Origin: Pseudoglutamicibacter cumminsii
Lineage (GTDB): Bacteria > Actinomycetota > Actinomycetes > Actinomycetales > Micrococcaceae
DNA length: 64,000 bases
Assembly (NCBI RefSeq): GCF_016907775.1
Contig: NZ_JAFBCO010000001.1
Location: 248,001 to 312,000, forward strand
Direction: 5' to 3'
Under the pieces are notes generated by a model. It saw nothing but the letters and a program-made list of their open reading frames with translations. It had not been told where the DNA came from and did not search any database. The first letter of the stretch is position 1, and each line of letters starts with the position of its first letter. The translations under genes and the position numbers were made by a program. Below, piece by piece: positions 1-8,789 of this stretch.

Positions 1-144
1 AAGGGCGACACCGCGCTGTGCACCGCTCTGACCGAATCGCTGACCTCCGAGGACGGCAAGAAGACGTGGACCAAGATCTACGACGCAACTCTTGGTAAGT
101 CCGGCACCGAGGTCGAACAGCCTGAGCCAGACAAGTGCAACTAA
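1..144 (+). CDS. gluB: Glutamate ABC transporter substrate-binding protein, C-terminal end (partial)
   Basis: The window opens inside this reading frame, which ends at TAA 142-144. The visible 47 residues (KGDTALCTALTESL... ending PEPDKCN) look like the C-terminus of a family 3 periplasmic-type amino-acid binding protein, the lipoprotein that captures glutamate outside the membrane. The assignment rests mainly on context: two permease genes of the glutamate uptake type follow directly. The N-terminus and ligand pocket lie outside the window, so substrate is inferred. Confidence 0.75.
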   Translation, partial: KGDTALCTALTESLTSEDGKKTWTKIYDATLGKSGTEVEQPEPDKCN

Positions 145-177
145 ACCGCTGATCACGTTTACAGCGTGACATGGAGG

Positions 178-212
178 AAGGCGGCTCGGGCGCTCAGAAC
201 TCGAGCCGCCTT
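178..212 (+). terminator. Stem-loop between gluB and gluC
   Basis: An 11-bp perfect stem (AAGGCGGCTCG at 178-188, CGAGCCGCCTT at 202-212) encloses a 13-base loop and is followed by TTCCC. Its position between the binding-protein gene and the permeases fits partial termination or mRNA protection, giving more binding protein than permease. A smaller hairpin (CTGACC/GGTCAG, about 234-251) follows. Confidence 0.6.
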
Positions 213-314
213 TCCCATGAAAACAGCACACTCTGACCCTTCTGGTCAGCCCTACACAGATAAACCGGGCACGCAAAGCCCAGCAGCCCCCTCAGGCAGA
301 CAAGGAGCGCACAC

Positions 315-998
315 ATGGACGCGCTAGCCGAGTTCTGGCGAGTACTCACCGACAACAGCGACATATACATCCGCGGTTTCAAGATGACTCTGTGGCTCTT
401 CGTGGTCTCGGGCATCGGTTCCCTCATCCTCGGCACGATCGTCGGCGCGATGCGGGTCTCCCCCGTTCCTGTGATGCGCGCGGTAGGAACGTTCTACGTC
501 AACGCGGTCCGTAACACCCCGCTGACGTTGATCCTCATGTTCTTCGCCCTCGGGTACCCCAAACTCGCATCAAGCAGCAGCTCAGTCCTACCCAAGCTGG
601 ACTTCGTTCAGCTCGCGATGGTCGGCCTGACCCTCTACACCGCGACCTACGTCGCGGAAGCTCTGCGTTCGGGTATCAACACCGTACCGTTGGGGCAAGC
701 GGAAGCCGCCCGCGCCGTCGGGCTCACGTTCGGTCAGTCGATGACGCAGATCATCCTGCCGCAGGCTTTCCGCGCAACCGTGCCACCCATGTTCTCGGTG
801 CTCATCGCGTTGCTGAAAAACACGACGGTCGCGGCAGCTTTCGGTGTGGTTGAGGCTGGAACGATCCGCCAGTACCTCTCGGAACGCTCCGAACCTCAGT
901 TGCAGGGCCTCATCTGGGTCGCCATCATCTTCGTGGTGCTCGTGATGTTCCTGTCGATGCTGCAACGGTACTTCGAACGTAAGTGGAAGGTGGCATAA
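315..998 (+). CDS. gluC: Glutamate ABC transporter permease GluC
   Basis: This 227-residue inner-membrane protein has the HisM/GlnP-type permease layout: a first membrane segment near residues 20-45, the family stretch NAVRNTPLTLILMF near residue 62, and the cytoplasmic EAA loop (AARAVGLTFGQSMTQIILPQAFRATVPP, about 131-158), which docks on the ATPase. The start is ATG 315 with AAGGAG just upstream (301-306). It follows gluB and overlaps the region where gluD begins, so the three are one operon; gluA would lie outside the window. Glutamate is the likeliest substrate by context. Confidence 0.85.
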   Translation: MDALAEFWRVLTDNSDIYIRGFKMTLWLFVVSGIGSLILGTIVGAMRVSPVPVMRAVGTFYVNAVRNTPLTLILMFFALGYPKLASSSSSVLPKLDFVQLAMVGLTLYTATYVAEALRSGINTVPLGQAEAARAVGLTFGQSMTQIILPQAFRATVPPMFSVLIALLKNTTVAAAFGVVEAGTIRQYLSERSEPQLQGLIWVAIIFVVLVMFLSMLQRYFERKWKVA

Positions 999-1000
999 CC

Positions 1001-1855
1001 ATGGCGGCTTCAGTTCTCTACGACCAGCCTGGCCCACGCGCCAAAGTCCGCAACCGCATCCTCGCGGTCGCCACCATCCTGGTAGTTGCCGGGATTGTCT
1101 GGTTCATCATCAGCCAGTTCGCCGCGGCCGGTCAGTTCGCTCCGCAAAAGTGGGCGTTCCTTCAGTCCCCACGCATCGTGCAGGGCTTCGTGCAGGGCGC
1201 GCTCAACACTCTGACCGCGTTCGGGCTTGCTGCTGTGCTGTCGCTTGCGCTCGGATTCATCCTCGCGGTTGGGCGTCTTTCGGATCACGCATGGGTGCGT
1301 GCGATCTTCTCGTTCCTCGTTGAGACGTTCCGTGCGATCCCGCTGCTGATCCTCATGATGTTGCTCTACTACGGCCTCCCAACGATCGACATCAAGCTGA
1401 CGCCGTTCACGGCTGTCGTGATCGCTCTGACCGCCTACAACGGGTCGGTTCTGGCGGAGGCGATCCGCGCAGGTGTTGTCTCGTTGCCGAAGGGGCAAGC
1501 GGAAGCCGCGTACGCCGTCGGTATGCGTAAGTACCAGGTCATGACCCTGATCTTGCTGCCGCAGGCCGTGAAGTCGATGCTGCCGGTCATCATCTCCCAG
1601 CTCGTTGTGGCTCTCAAGGACACCGCGCTTGGTTTCGTGATCACGTACCAGGAGCTGCTGTACCAGGTGAAGCTCATCGGCAACCAGATCTCCTACGGCT
1701 ATCCGCTGATCCCTGCAGCGATCGTCGGCGCGGTCATGTACATCGGCTTGTGCCTCATCCTCTCCGGTGTTGCACGCTACGCCGAATACCGCATCAACAA
1801 GCAGCCAGGTACTAAGAAGGCTCGCGCGAAGATGGAAAGCGTCCAAGCCTCCTAA
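1001..1855 (+). CDS. gluD: Glutamate ABC transporter permease GluD
   Basis: The second permease of the glutamate importer. It has an N-terminal membrane segment, the EAA loop (AEAAYAVGMRKYQVMTLILLPQAVK) and five or so hydrophobic spans. I prefer ATG 1001 because GGAAGG (985-990) sits at good spacing. A longer in-frame GTG at 983 would overlap the end of gluC by 16 bases and use part of that ribosome-binding site. It should form a heterodimeric channel with GluC. No clear terminator follows before the next gene. Confidence 0.85.
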   Translation: MAASVLYDQPGPRAKVRNRILAVATILVVAGIVWFIISQFAAAGQFAPQKWAFLQSPRIVQGFVQGALNTLTAFGLAAVLSLALGFILAVGRLSDHAWVRAIFSFLVETFRAIPLLILMMLLYYGLPTIDIKLTPFTAVVIALTAYNGSVLAEAIRAGVVSLPKGQAEAAYAVGMRKYQVMTLILLPQAVKSMLPVIISQLVVALKDTALGFVITYQELLYQVKLIGNQISYGYPLIPAAIVGAVMYIGLCLILSGVARYAEYRINKQPGTKKARAKMESVQAS

Positions 1856-1906
1856 CTGGGCAGCTTCCTAACTCCGCGGCCGTATAGTCCCGCGCGGGCG
1901 TTACGT

Positions 1907-1973
1907 CGATGCGCCGCGTGATTCCGCTGCGCCGCTTAGCTTGGCCATAACCGACCAGCTGGGTGGCGCATCG
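1907..1973. repeat. Inverted repeat in the gluD-MFS gap
   Basis: CGATGCGCC (1907-1915) and GGCGCATCG (1965-1973) are perfect inverted repeats separated by 49 bases in the 161-base gap upstream of the MFS gene. This could be a weak structure or operator for the exporter. No regulator gene lies beside it, so function is unknown. Confidence 0.3.
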
Positions 1974-2016
1974 GCTGTTTAATGCCGGTTAGTTCGTGTG
2001 TGCCGTGTGACATACT

Positions 2017-3516
2017 TTGTCCGTGACTACTGATAATCAAGCATTTTCTCCGGTCCAGCGGCATCTGTTGACGGTGACGCTGATTCCGATGTTTATGACG
2101 CTTCTGAGCGTCTCGATTGTCAACGTCATTCTCCCGTCGATCAAGACGAGCCTGGGCGCAGATGATTCGCAGCTCCAGTGGGTTGTCTCCGGCTACGCTC
2201 TGGCCTTCGGTGTCCTGCTGGTTGCCGCGGGCCGCGCAGGCGACGTGTATGGCCGTGGACGGTTGTTCGTGGCCGGCTTGGCGGTGTTCGGTCTCGGCTC
2301 GCTTCTGGCGGGGCTCGCGCCGAACACTGCCGTACTCAATGTTGCCCGTGCGCTCACGGGTCTAGGTTCTGGCGCTCTGGGCCCGCAGATCATCGGCCTG
2401 ATCCAGCAGTTCTTTAGCGGACCTAAGCGCGGCAGGGCGTTCGGCCTCTTCGGTGCCGTGGTGGGTGTCTCTGTTGCGATCGGCCCAGTCCTGGGTGGCC
2501 TGCTCATCCAGATCTTCGGCGCTGACTGGGGTTGGCGCGCCTCGATCCTCATCAACGTTCCGATCGCGGCTTTCGCGATCCTCATGTCGAAGAAATGGTT
2601 CCCTGCGGGGGCGTGGGAGCCGGTGCCGGCTGCGGATCAGCCTGCGGGTATCCAGCCCGATGGCGTTGAGGTCTCGCGAGGCCGTGCCAAGGCCGACGTC
2701 GACCCCGTCGGCATCATCCTATTCGGCTTGTCCGTGCTGCTTGTGATGCTGCCGTTCATGGAAGCGCGCGCTTCGGCCTGGTTCTGGGCGGCGTTGCCAC
2801 TCGGGCTCATCGTGTTGGTCGTGTGGGTCTTCTGGGAGCGCTCCTATGAACGCCGCGGCCGCTCCCCGATGGTTGATATGAACCTGTTCAAGACCCGTTC
2901 GTTCGCCAACGGAACCGCGCTGATCTCTGTGCATTTCACGGGCATGCCCGCTATCTGGTTGATCGTGGCTGTCTATATGCAGAACGGGCAGGGCAAGTCC
3001 GCTCTAGCAGCGGGCGCGATCGGCTTGCCTGCCGCGATCCTGTCTGCGGCAACATCCGCGATCGCTGGCCGCCACATCGTGCGTTTGGGCCGCATCCTGG
3101 TGGTCACCGCTCAGTTTGTGGTGCTTGTGGGGCTCCTGGGGAGCATCCTGGTGATCTGGATGATCGAGACCTGGGATATCTCCGTGTGGTGGCTCATGAT
3201 CCCGCTCGCGTTCGCTGGTGGTGCTCAGGGTGCTGTGATTAGCCCTAACCAGACTCTTACCCTGGCCGATGTGCCGGTTCAGTACGCGGGGTCCGCAGGC
3301 GGCGTCATGCAGACGGGGCAGCGTGTTGGTACCGCGATTGGTCTTGCGTTGGTCACGGGCATCGTGTTTGCGAGCGCGGCGGCAACCGGCAACTGGGATC
3401 ACGCAACGATGACCGGTTTCGCTGCCGTGTTCGCGATTGTTGCGCTCGCTACCGCGCTCGGTGTGTTGGATCTGTTCCAGTCGCGCAAGGAACGCCGGGA
3501 CCGCTACGGCGCCTAA
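2017..3516 (+). CDS. MFS drug exporter, DHA2 (EmrB/QacA) family
   Basis: A 499-residue multi-spanning transporter. It has the typical N-terminus (TVTLIPMFMTLLSVSIVNVILPSI), motif A (GRAGDVYGRGRLF, about residue 71), motif C-like GAVVGVSVAIGPVLGGLL (about 145), and a central hydrophilic loop near 200-230. Length and motifs fit the 14-helix proton-driven multidrug exporters; the substrate cannot be told. Start is TTG 2017 or GTG 2023; no convincing ribosome-binding site decides between them. It stands alone, with a strong terminator after it. Confidence 0.8.
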   Translation: MSVTTDNQAFSPVQRHLLTVTLIPMFMTLLSVSIVNVILPSIKTSLGADDSQLQWVVSGYALAFGVLLVAAGRAGDVYGRGRLFVAGLAVFGLGSLLAGLAPNTAVLNVARALTGLGSGALGPQIIGLIQQFFSGPKRGRAFGLFGAVVGVSVAIGPVLGGLLIQIFGADWGWRASILINVPIAAFAILMSKKWFPAGAWEPVPAADQPAGIQPDGVEVSRGRAKADVDPVGIILFGLSVLLVMLPFMEARASAWFWAALPLGLIVLVVWVFWERSYERRGRSPMVDMNLFKTRSFANGTALISVHFTGMPAIWLIVAVYMQNGQGKSALAAGAIGLPAAILSAATSAIAGRHIVRLGRILVVTAQFVVLVGLLGSILVIWMIETWDISVWWLMIPLAFAGGAQGAVISPNQTLTLADVPVQYAGSAGGVMQTGQRVGTAIGLALVTGIVFASAAATGNWDHATMTGFAAVFAIVALATALGVLDLFQSRKERRDRYGA

Positions 3517-3554
3517 CTGTAGGGGCGCCACGGCGCACAACTAGCTCTGCAGAT

Positions 3555-3601
3555 AACGAGAGGGGCTCCACCACGTGAACCGTGGTGGAGCCCCTCTCGT
3601 T
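3555..3601. terminator. Bidirectional terminator between MFS gene and citrate synthase
   Basis: A 21-bp perfect stem (AACGAGAGGGGCTCCACCACG at 3555-3575 with its complement at 3581-3601) around a five-base loop, bounded by AA and TT. It sits between two convergent genes and should end transcription from both sides. Confidence 0.9.
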
Positions 3602-3612
3602 GCGGCTTGACG

Positions 3613-4890
3613 TTACGCGTTCGGGTAGTCGCGCTGCGTGTAGCCGGTGTAGATCTGGCGTGGACGGCCGATCTTACGCTCTGGGTCCTGCATCATTTCA
3701 CGCCACTGGGCAATCCAGCCTGGGAGGCGGCCGATCGCGAACAGGACGGTGAACATCTTCTCTGGGAAGCCCATCGCCTTGTAGATCAGGCCCGTGTAGA
3801 AGTCCACGTTCGGGTAGAGCTTGCGCTCGATGAAGTAATCATCGCTGAGCGCCTTCTCTTCCAGGGTCATCGCGATGTCGAGCAGCTCGTTGGAGCCGTG
3901 CTTCTCGAGGACGCGGTGCGCGGTTTCCTTGACGATCTTCGCGCGTGGGTCGTAGGACTTGTATACGCGGTGGCCGAAGCCCATGAGGCGGATGCCGGCT
4001 TCCTTGTTCTTGACCTTCTCCATGAAGTCAGCTGGGTCGAGGCCCTCAGCCTGGATCTGCTTGAGCATGTGCAGAACGGCCTCGTTCGCGCCGCCGTGAG
4101 CTGGGCCGAACAGAGCGTTGATGCCCGCGGAAACGGAAGCGAACAGGTTCGCGTCAGCGGAGCCGACCATGCGGACCGTAGAGGTCGAGCAGTTCTGCTC
4201 GTGGTCTGCATGCAGGATCAGCAGCTGATCAAGCGCGCGCACCATCTCTGGGTCCAGCTCGTACGGCTCCGCTGGGTTAGCGAAGCACAAGCGGATGAAG
4301 TTCTCAACGAGGTTGAGTGAGTTGTCTGGGTAGAGCAGCGCGCGGCCCATCGACTTCTTCAACGCGTATGCAGCGATGACCGGGACCTTACCCATGAGGC
4401 GGGTCGTGGACAGTTCGATCTGTTCGTCATCGAACGGATCCAGGGAGTCCTGGTACCAGGTCGAGAGCGCGGACACTGCCGAGGACAGCAGCGGCATCGG
4501 GTGTGCATCGCGTGGGAAGCCGTCAAAGAAGTTGCGCATTTCCTCGTGCAGGAGGGTGCGGCGGCGGATGCTCTGGTCCCATTCTTCGTACTGCTCGGCG
4601 GTTGGGAGTTCGCCGTTGATGAGCAGGTAGGAGGTCTCCAGGAAGTTCGACTTCTCAGCGAGCTGCTCGATCGGGTAGCCGCGGTAACGCAGGATTCCCT
4701 CTTCACCGTCGATGTAGGTGATGGCCGACTTGGTCGAGGCCGTGTTCATGTACCCCGGGTCGTACGTTACTGCGCCGGTTTCTTTACGCAGCGGAGCGAT
4801 TGCCAGGCCTTCGTTGCCTTCTGCCGCTTCCACAACGCCGAGGTCGAGCTGCTTCTCGGCATAGCTCAACTGTGCATTCGCATCAGTCAT
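3613..4890 (-). CDS. gltA: Citrate synthase
   Basis: Catalyses condensation of acetyl-CoA with oxaloacetate, the entry step of the citric acid cycle. The 425 residues match the bacterial type II hexameric length. Active-site residues are visible: His265 in GPAHGGANE, His307 in GFGHRVY and Asp363 in NVDFYTGLIY. The start ATG 4890 has AGGAGG at eight bases. A possible -10 (TATAAG) lies at 4966-4971. It is a single gene between the bidirectional terminator and dapC. Confidence 0.97.
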   Translation of the reverse strand: MTDANAQLSYAEKQLDLGVVEAAEGNEGLAIAPLRKETGAVTYDPGYMNTASTKSAITYIDGEEGILRYRGYPIEQLAEKSNFLETSYLLINGELPTAEQYEEWDQSIRRRTLLHEEMRNFFDGFPRDAHPMPLLSSAVSALSTWYQDSLDPFDDEQIELSTTRLMGKVPVIAAYALKKSMGRALLYPDNSLNLVENFIRLCFANPAEPYELDPEMVRALDQLLILHADHEQNCSTSTVRMVGSADANLFASVSAGINALFGPAHGGANEAVLHMLKQIQAEGLDPADFMEKVKNKEAGIRLMGFGHRVYKSYDPRAKIVKETAHRVLEKHGSNELLDIAMTLEEKALSDDYFIERKLYPNVDFYTGLIYKAMGFPEKMFTVLFAIGRLPGWIAQWREMMQDPERKIGRPRQIYTGYTQRDYPNA

Positions 4891-4965
4891 GTGGAGTGCC
4901 TCCTGAGTGAGTTAGTTGACGTGCCTCGCGGTGCGCCGGTGACGTCCGGGCACACGGATGGCTCT

Positions 4966-4971
4966 CTTATA
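4966..4971 (-). promoter_or_regulatory. Possible -10 element for gltA
   Basis: TATAAG on the minus strand, about 75 bases before the gltA start, inside the 166-base dapC-gltA gap. No clear -35 hexamer was found at standard distance, so this is a weak call. Confidence 0.3.
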
Positions 4972-5056
4972 CCGTATCTTGTCCGGGCTTCACCTGCGAC
5001 CTGAGCGCAGTATTTTGCCACGGGCTGAGTGGTTTTATGGCGCTGTGTGACGCGCG

Positions 5057-6238
5057 TTACGTGAGCCGCTCTACCGCGGTTTTGATGCGTTCGTCCGATG
5101 CGGTGAGGGCTATGCGGACGTGCTTGGTTCCGTGCGGGCCATAGAACGCGCCGGGTCCTGCGATGATGCCGCGGTCGGCGAGCCACCCGATGGTGTCCCA
5201 GCAGTCTTCGCCGCGGGTCGCCCACAGGTAGAGGCCGGCTTCGGAATGGTCGATGGTGAAGCCAGCGGACTCGAGCGCGGACTTCAGCTGTTCGTGGCGG
5301 GCGCGGTAGAGGTTTTTCTGTTGCGCGACGTGTTGGTCGTCTGCGAGGCCGACCGTCATTGCGTGCTGGACTGGGCCGGGGATCATCATGCCGGCATGTT
5401 TGCGGGTGTTGATGAGGTCCGGCATGAGTTCCGGGGCGCCGGTGACGAACGCGGCGCGGTAGCCGGCGAGGTTCGATTGCTTGGACATCGAATAGATCCC
5501 CAGAAGCCCGGTCAGGTCTCCCCCGTTGACTTCCGTATCCAGGATCGAGGGGACGGAGTCTTCCCATTCGCCCCACCCGAGTTCCGCGTAGCATTCGTCC
5601 GAGGCGATGATCGCGCCGATCTCGCGCGCGTCGCGCACCCAACGTGCGAGGTCCTCGCGGCTCAGTACGGAGCCGGTCGGGTTGCCGGGCGAGTTCAGGT
5701 AGATGAGCTTGACGCGGGAACGCGTCTCGTCATCCAGCTCGTCCAAGGAATCAGCCGATACAGCCTCGGCTCCGGCCAGCGTCGCACCTACCGCGTACGT
5801 CGGGTACGCGACCCGCGGGCAGACCACGACGTCCGCTTTTTCATTGCCTCCGCTGTTTCCATGAGCACCGTGCGCACCGAGCCCCGAGATGAGTGGCAAC
5901 CACGCGATGAACTCCTTGGAACCCACCACCGGCATGACCATGTCCGCGGTCACGTCGGCCGCATTGCGGCGTCGTCGCCACCACTGAGCGATCGCTTCCC
6001 GCAGCTCAGGGGTGCCTTGCGTGGTGGGGTAGCCTGGCGAGTCCGTGGCCGCGGCCAAAGCATCCTGGAGGATCTTCGGCGTTGGATCCACGGGCGTACC
6101 GATCGAAACATCAACCGCACCGCCCGGGTGGGCTTGGGCGCGCTCGCGGTACGGCGCCAGAAGCTCCCACGGGTAATCGGGAAGATGCAACCCAAACGCC
6201 GTAGATGGCTGGGTTGAGGGTCGGTCAGTTGTGCTCAT
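5057..6238 (-). CDS. dapC: Succinyldiaminopimelate transaminase
   Basis: A fold-type I PLP aminotransferase of 393 residues. It has SPGNPTG for substrate and cofactor contacts, SDECYAELGW, and the PLP-binding lysine in SMSKQSNLAGYRAAF. In actinobacteria the aminotransferase encoded directly after the 7Fe ferredoxin is DapC of the lysine/diaminopimelate pathway, and that order is seen here (ferredoxin gene 6317-6640 upstream, same strand). The product amino group transfer supplies meso-DAP/lysine for the cell wall. Another class I/II aminotransferase specificity cannot be ruled out without assay. Confidence 0.88.
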   Translation of the reverse strand: MSTTDRPSTQPSTAFGLHLPDYPWELLAPYRERAQAHPGGAVDVSIGTPVDPTPKILQDALAAATDSPGYPTTQGTPELREAIAQWWRRRRNAADVTADMVMPVVGSKEFIAWLPLISGLGAHGAHGNSGGNEKADVVVCPRVAYPTYAVGATLAGAEAVSADSLDELDDETRSRVKLIYLNSPGNPTGSVLSREDLARWVRDAREIGAIIASDECYAELGWGEWEDSVPSILDTEVNGGDLTGLLGIYSMSKQSNLAGYRAAFVTGAPELMPDLINTRKHAGMMIPGPVQHAMTVGLADDQHVAQQKNLYRARHEQLKSALESAGFTIDHSEAGLYLWATRGEDCWDTIGWLADRGIIAGPGAFYGPHGTKHVRIALTASDERIKTAVERLT

Positions 6239-6316
6239 GGATTCCTTGCGATGGGCGGCTCGGCCTTGCGATGGGCGCGGTTTAGCCTTGACGGAGCGCG
6301 GCCTTAGTGGTGGCTT

Positions 6317-6640
6317 CTAGCCCTGGTTCTGTGGTGGCAGGGCGTCGATGAATGGGTGGTCGAAGTCGAATGCACCCGAGCGCGCGGCGCCGCCTGGCGA
6401 GCCGATCTCGTCGAAGAAGTCCACGTTGGCTTTGTAGTATTCGGCCCACTCTTCTGGGACGTCGTCTTCGTAGTAGATGGCTTCCACGGGGCAGACCGGT
6501 TCGCATGCGCCGCAGTCAACGCATTCATCCGGATGGATGTAGAGCATGCGGTTGCCTTCATAGATGCAGTCGACTGGGCATTCGTCAATGCACGCCTTGT
6601 CTTTCAAGTCCACACAGGGCTGCGCAATGATGTAGGTCAC
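6317..6640 (-). CDS. fdxA: 7Fe ferredoxin
   Basis: A 107-residue soluble electron carrier with one 3Fe-4S and one 4Fe-4S cluster. The N-terminal half holds CVDLKDKACIDECPVDCIYEG and then CVDCGACEPVCPVEAIYYED, the cysteine spacing of seven-iron ferredoxins. The acidic C-terminal half is typical of actinobacterial FdxA. The GTG start at 6640 has AAGG eight bases upstream. It is followed after 78 bases by dapC on the same strand, a conserved actinobacterial arrangement. Confidence 0.95.
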   Translation of the reverse strand: MTYIIAQPCVDLKDKACIDECPVDCIYEGNRMLYIHPDECVDCGACEPVCPVEAIYYEDDVPEEWAEYYKANVDFFDEIGSPGGAARSGAFDFDHPFIDALPPQNQG

Positions 6641-6796
6641 GCTTGTCGCCTTACCTTTCCACGGTGGGATAGTGGTTGAAACTGTTGAGCCTCAGTTTAG
6701 TAGCCTGCGCGGTTGTTGCCTAAGCCGGCGCGGCACACATGACGGTCAACGTGACGGGGTACATGAAAGGGCCGGGGCTACAGGAAAGGATCTGAG

Positions 6797-7849
6797 CTAC
6801 AGGAAAGGATCCACGCGACGTAGTGCTTCGAAGCTTTGCCCGTGGGTGCCGACGAGCGCGGCTGGCTTCCCGTTGACCGCGAGGGTTACGCGGTGGTCAA
6901 ACGGGGTTTTGTGGCGTTGGTCTACCCACGGCAGAACGCCGTACGGTTCGGATGAGATCCACGTGATGTTGGGGAATTCGGCGAGCGCTGTGCGGAAGGC
7001 TTCGCGGTGTTCTGGGCTGAGGTAGTACAGAACCCAGGTGTGGAAGACCACGATGCGGGCCTCGGCTGGCGCTTGCCGGATGAGTTCGGGGACGGCTTCA
7101 ACGAGGTCGCCGGCGACGATGCGGGCAGGTTCCTCCAGCGCGATGCGGGCGGCGGCGTAGAGCCGGTCCCTCCGTTCTTGGTGCTCGGGCCAGATGAGGG
7201 TTTCGAGCCACGCGAGTTCCTCGGCGTCTGCGAGGTTGAGCGGGTTGAGGTCTGCTCCTGCGCGGTAGGCGACTTCTGGGATGTGGTCTGGGACCCAGTC
7301 CGCGTCGATCGCGGCCGGGAGGGTCACGGTGGAAGGCCCGTCTTTGGGGTGGAGTTCTACAGTTTCCCCTGCGGTTGTCGTGTACGCGTAGGAATAGCGG
7401 TCCGGGTAGAGGCACAGGCCAGCGCTAGCGCCGGCTTCAATCAGTGAGAGCGGTGCCCGCTCCCCCGCCGACTGGCCACCCGCATCGGCTGCCGTTGGGG
7501 CTACTGCCGTACCAAGCCGATCGAGTCGCGAAAGAATCGGCAGCATGACGGCGCATCGGTTGGCTTCATTGGTTTGCGTCGCGCGTTGCAGAACCTCTGG
7601 CTTGACCTCGTCCCAGTGCGTCAAAAGCCAGGCGCGGAACTGCTCATAGTCGCCTCCTGGGGCTCCCTTGAGCCGTGCCGCCGCGAATACGAGGTTCGGC
7701 TGGATTTTGAGCCCCGGCAACTCGGAAAGCAAAGCGAGAACTGCGGGGTCTTGAGATACTCCCCGAGCCCATTGGTCGTAGGTTGCAGAGATGCCTCGGG
7801 CTTCGGCCTCAGCAAAGTGGCGGTAGGTTGCCGCGATATTGGCATACAT
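6797..7849 (-). CDS. DUF2332 family protein
   Basis: A soluble protein of about 350 residues with DUF2332 features: IEAGASAGLCLYPDRY (a SAM-methyltransferase-like glycine motif), ETLIWPEHQERRDRL, and VVFHTWVLYYLSPEHREAF near the end. Biochemical function of the family is not known to me. I chose ATG 7849 (MYANIAATYRHFAEAEA). The frame runs open to 7954, but that start would leave nine bases to the divergent gene at 7964 and add 35 residues with no family look. Start choice is moderate. Confidence 0.75.
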   Translation of the reverse strand: MYANIAATYRHFAEAEARGISATYDQWARGVSQDPAVLALLSELPGLKIQPNLVFAAARLKGAPGGDYEQFRAWLLTHWDEVKPEVLQRATQTNEANRCAVMLPILSRLDRLGTAVAPTAADAGGQSAGERAPLSLIEAGASAGLCLYPDRYSYAYTTTAGETVELHPKDGPSTVTLPAAIDADWVPDHIPEVAYRAGADLNPLNLADAEELAWLETLIWPEHQERRDRLYAAARIALEEPARIVAGDLVEAVPELIRQAPAEARIVVFHTWVLYYLSPEHREAFRTALAEFPNITWISSEPYGVLPWVDQRHKTPFDHRVTLAVNGKPAALVGTHGQSFEALRRVDPFL

Positions 7850-7963
7850 GGCCACAAGGCTATGTCCCAGGCCGATGGTCAACCCATCGGAACGCAATAT
7901 TTGTTCTTCTTGAGACTTGCATCTCACCGTCACCGCACACGGGCTGTGTGACATGATCGCTGT

Positions 7964-8308
7964 ATGGCTGACCTGTTTGACGCGCTCGGTGTTGGCGCGC
8001 GTGTTGTGGCGCGGTATCGCTTGCCGGATGAGACGCTGACGGACGCTTTGGGCGAGATCGTCTACATCGGTTCAGCTGAGGATTATGTGCCCGATGCGGA
8101 CAGCCTTCACGCGGAGTCTGAGGCTTCCGCTCCGGTCGGTGTGGGCAGGATGGGTGCGGGCAGGATTGTTGTGGTGCGTACGCGCCGTGGTGACGTGTTT
8201 GTTCCGACGGCGCGGGTCACGCACGCTAAGCCTGTTCCGCCTCCGCCGCAGAGGCGTGCGCCGCGCCGCTCACCTGAGCAGCGCGGGCCTCGCGTTGACG
8301 CCGGCTGA
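7964..8308 (+). CDS. Small SH3-like domain protein (Rv0428c N-terminal type)
   Basis: A 114-residue basic protein. The core (VGARVVARYRLPDETLTDALGEIVYI ... VVVRTRRGDVFVPTARVTHAKPVPPPP) resembles the SH3-like domain found at the N-terminus of Rv0428c-type acetyltransferases, but no acetyltransferase domain follows. The tail is proline/arginine rich. It is divergent from the DUF2332 gene, and its last 83 bases overlap the convergent membrane-protein gene. The family link is by eye and function is unknown. Confidence 0.6.
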   Translation: MADLFDALGVGARVVARYRLPDETLTDALGEIVYIGSAEDYVPDADSLHAESEASAPVGVGRMGAGRIVVVRTRRGDVFVPTARVTHAKPVPPPPQRRAPRRSPEQRGPRVDAG

Positions 8309-8789
8309 GGATTTTCATAACGGCGAGTGAGGCGAGCACTGTCGCGAGGATGACCCCGGCAAAGAGGGCCAACGCCGCGATGTAGGCGCCCGGTGCATTG
8401 TTGCGCGTGAACTCGTTGATGGGTGCGATCACGATGTTCGTTGTGGACAGCGAGAGCGCCCCGATCGTTGCGAACGCTATCGCGCCGATGGCACCCGGGA
8501 CCCAGAGCCGTCCGGTGAAGCTACCCCACCACAGGCCCGCCGCGAGGACGGCGAGCGCTGAGAGCACGGCGCCCCATGGGAGCACGATGAGCGTTTCATT
8601 CATTGTGCCTGCCCAATAGTGGGTGTGCCAGAGCACCCCGGAGATCCCGGACATCAACCCGAGCAGGATTGTCAGCACGATGCTCAGCGTGGCTGAAGGG
8701 CCGGCTGGCTCGGCTGGTACGGGGGCTGATGCTCCGAGGGGTGACTCTCCGGGGGTTGATGCTCCGGCGGTTGGGTTAGTTCTTTGCAC
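8226..8789 (-). CDS. Four-helix integral membrane protein, unknown function
   Basis: A 187-residue protein with a Pro/Ala/Ser-rich N-terminus followed by four hydrophobic segments (about residues 33-55, 67-88, 95-115 and 133-158) and an Arg/Ala-rich cytoplasmic tail. The start is GTG 8789, inside the last codons of typA (14-base overlap), so it is probably translationally coupled to typA. Its 3' end overlaps the convergent gene ending at 8308. I do not recognise the family. Confidence 0.65.
   Translation of the reverse strand: MQRTNPTAGASTPGESPLGASAPVPAEPAGPSATLSIVLTILLGLMSGISGVLWHTHYWAGTMNETLIVLPWGAVLSALAVLAAGLWWGSFTGRLWVPGAIGAIAFATIGALSLSTTNIVIAPINEFTRNNAPGAYIAALALFAGVILATVLASLAVMKILSRRQREARAAQVSGAAHASAAEAEQA

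Noticed and set aside
7850-7954. 35-residue N-terminal extension of the DUF2332 protein
   Set aside because: It would start nine bases from the divergent gene, leaving no room for promoters, and it adds sequence unlike the family.
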